A stretch of DNA of 22,648 nucleotides, taken from NCBI GenBank assembly GCA_945483375.1, contig CALYRQ010000001.1, forward strand, positions 1-22,648. Direction: 5' to 3'. Positions 22,054 to 22,648 of the stretch are shown here, piece after piece. Position 1 is the stretch's first letter, and each line of letters starts with the position of its first letter. Position numbers and translations under genes: made by a program. This DNA is from an uncultured Elusimicrobia bacterium. GTDB lineage: Bacteria > Elusimicrobiota > Elusimicrobia > Elusimicrobiales > Elusimicrobiaceae. The notes beneath the pieces are model-generated. The model was given only the letters and a program-made list of their open reading frames with translations. It ran no database searches and was not told the DNA's origin.

Positions 22054-22557
22054 ATGAATAACATTTATCAAAAATTGTTCTTTGATGTAAAAAGTGCCGG
22101 CTTTACGCTGATAGAGCTGTTAGTTGTAGTGTTAATTATCGGTATTTTATCCGCCGTGGCGCTGCCGCAGTATGAAAAAGCGGTGGAAAAGTCGCGCGCC
22201 GCCGAAGCGCTGACGTTGCTTTCCTCTATTGCCCATGCGGAAGAAGTGTATTTTATGGCCAACGGCGAATATGCCGGCGATTTAGATAAGCTGGACATTG
22301 ATTTTCCCGGGGACCGGGCGTCCTATTTAGGGACTTCAAACTCCGTAAAAACCAAACACTTCGTTTGCCGTCCGCACAGCCTGCAGAGCGGTGCATGGAC
22401 GGATTCCGTAGCGGTGTGCACCCGCATCCCGCAGGGCAGCGTTTATGCGTTTGCCCAATTGAAAGACGGCCGGCGCGTTTGCCGCTGGTACAGTGATAAA
22501 GGGCTAAAATACTGTAAAATGTTTGGGGTTGTGTCTGGTTCCCAAGTGGTTATGTAG
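22054..22557 (+). CDS. Type IV prepilin-like protein 3
   Basis: A 167-residue protein. The leader is 16 residues (MNNIYQKLFFDVKSAG), then [36 protein letters not shown], with Gly at -1 and Glu at +5 intact. The mature helix continues to YFMANGEYAGDLDKLDIDF. Four cysteines lie in the C-terminal domain (HFVCRPH, VAVCTRI, RRVCRWY and LKYCKMF), which suggests up to two disulfides. The product is an inner-membrane prepilin, probably a pilus or pseudopilus subunit processed by PilD. It is a solitary gene after mtaB, preceded by the poly-T/GATAA block and a REP-like hairpin. No assembly gene (pilB, pilC, pilQ) is in the window. The pilin gene near the start (738) has a related helix. Confidence 0.92.
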   Translation: MNNIYQKLFFDVKSAGFTLIELLVVVLIIGILSAVALPQYEKAVEKSRAAEALTLLSSIAHAEEVYFMANGEYAGDLDKLDIDFPGDRASYLGTSNSVKTKHFVCRPHSLQSGAWTDSVAVCTRIPQGSVYAFAQLKDGRRVCRWYSDKGLKYCKMFGVVSGSQVVM

Positions 22558-22584
22558 GGTTGAGTCCCCTCTCGTGCTCCAAAA

Positions 22585-22593
22585 TGCTAAAAT
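22585..22593 (+). promoter_or_regulatory. Extended -10 box of the 22600 gene
   Basis: TGCTAAAAT, with TAAAAT at 22588-22593 followed by six bases and the ATG at 22600. No SD precedes this ATG. The spacing is the same as for rsmE and tatD. Confidence 0.45.
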
Positions 22594-22599
22594 ATATAC

Positions 22600-22648
22600 A
22601 ATGCCCGGGCCTAAGGCAGGAGGTATCGAAATCCGCCGCTTGGCCGGT
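22600..22648 (+). CDS. Start of an unidentified gene, cut by the window edge
   Basis: ATG at 22600 opens a frame reading MPGPKAGGIEIRRLAG to the end of the window with no stop in 16 codons. A -10 box 6 nt upstream supports it. Sixteen residues are too few to identify a family. The alternative is a start further downstream using AGGAGG at 22619-22624, but no ATG follows within the visible bases. Confidence 0.35.

Overview
The window looks like chromosomal DNA of a Gram-negative-type (diderm) bacterium with roughly balanced GC. It most likely belongs to the Elusimicrobiota (gut Elusimicrobium-like lineage). The main reason is several solitary prepilin genes with an almost invariant [17 protein letters not shown] start scattered among housekeeping genes, a pattern I recall from that phylum. 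Outer-membrane-type lipoproteins and an LpoB homologue fit a diderm. The phylum is an inference; no rRNA is present.

Layout. 2-694: C-terminal part of an EamA/DMT transporter cut by the window edge. 738-1187: a pilin-derived protein lacking Glu5. 1224-5912: an envelope cluster made of LpoB, a COG3014-type lipoprotein, an LPP20-like lipoprotein, a secreted FKBP isomerase and two unrecognised membrane-anchored proteins, closed by a terminator. 6198-6827: prepilin 1, with a palindromic repeat inserted in its leader. 6863-9271 (minus): nusB-ligA. 9435-10208: a secreted DUF2807 protein. 10362-11574: infC-rpmI-rplT with a consensus promoter and a possible structured spacer. 11815-13932 (minus): tatD plus an unknown lipoprotein and an unknown membrane protein. 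14131-14586: prepilin 2. 14840-18441: hrcA-grpE-dnaK with a consensus promoter and a half-degenerate CIRCE operator. 18498-18799: noncoding palindromic repeats. 18800-21625: rsmE, a small membrane ORF, a Cys-rich anchored protein and mtaB. 21626-22053: noncoding, with a duplicated terminator module. 22054-22557: prepilin 3. 22600-end: start of a further gene.

How the parts work together. The 1224-5912 genes probably serve the outer membrane and periplasm: peptidoglycan synthase activation, lipoproteins and folding. infC-rpmI-rplT, rsmE, mtaB and nusB serve translation and transcription, and hrcA-grpE-dnaK is the self-regulated heat-shock chaperone operon.

The most unusual signals are: (i) a shared block, TTGnnnnG, then 10-12 T, then GATAA, upstream of each of the three prepilin genes, which could be a dedicated and possibly phase-variable promoter; (ii) a REP-like palindrome that appears to have inserted in frame into a prepilin leader, bounded by a GGTTTT direct repeat; (iii) several genes whose -10 box lies exactly 6 nt before the ATG, suggesting leaderless mRNAs; (iv) pilin-like proteins that have lost parts of the type III signal. 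No tRNA, rRNA, CRISPR array, transposase or phage gene was seen.
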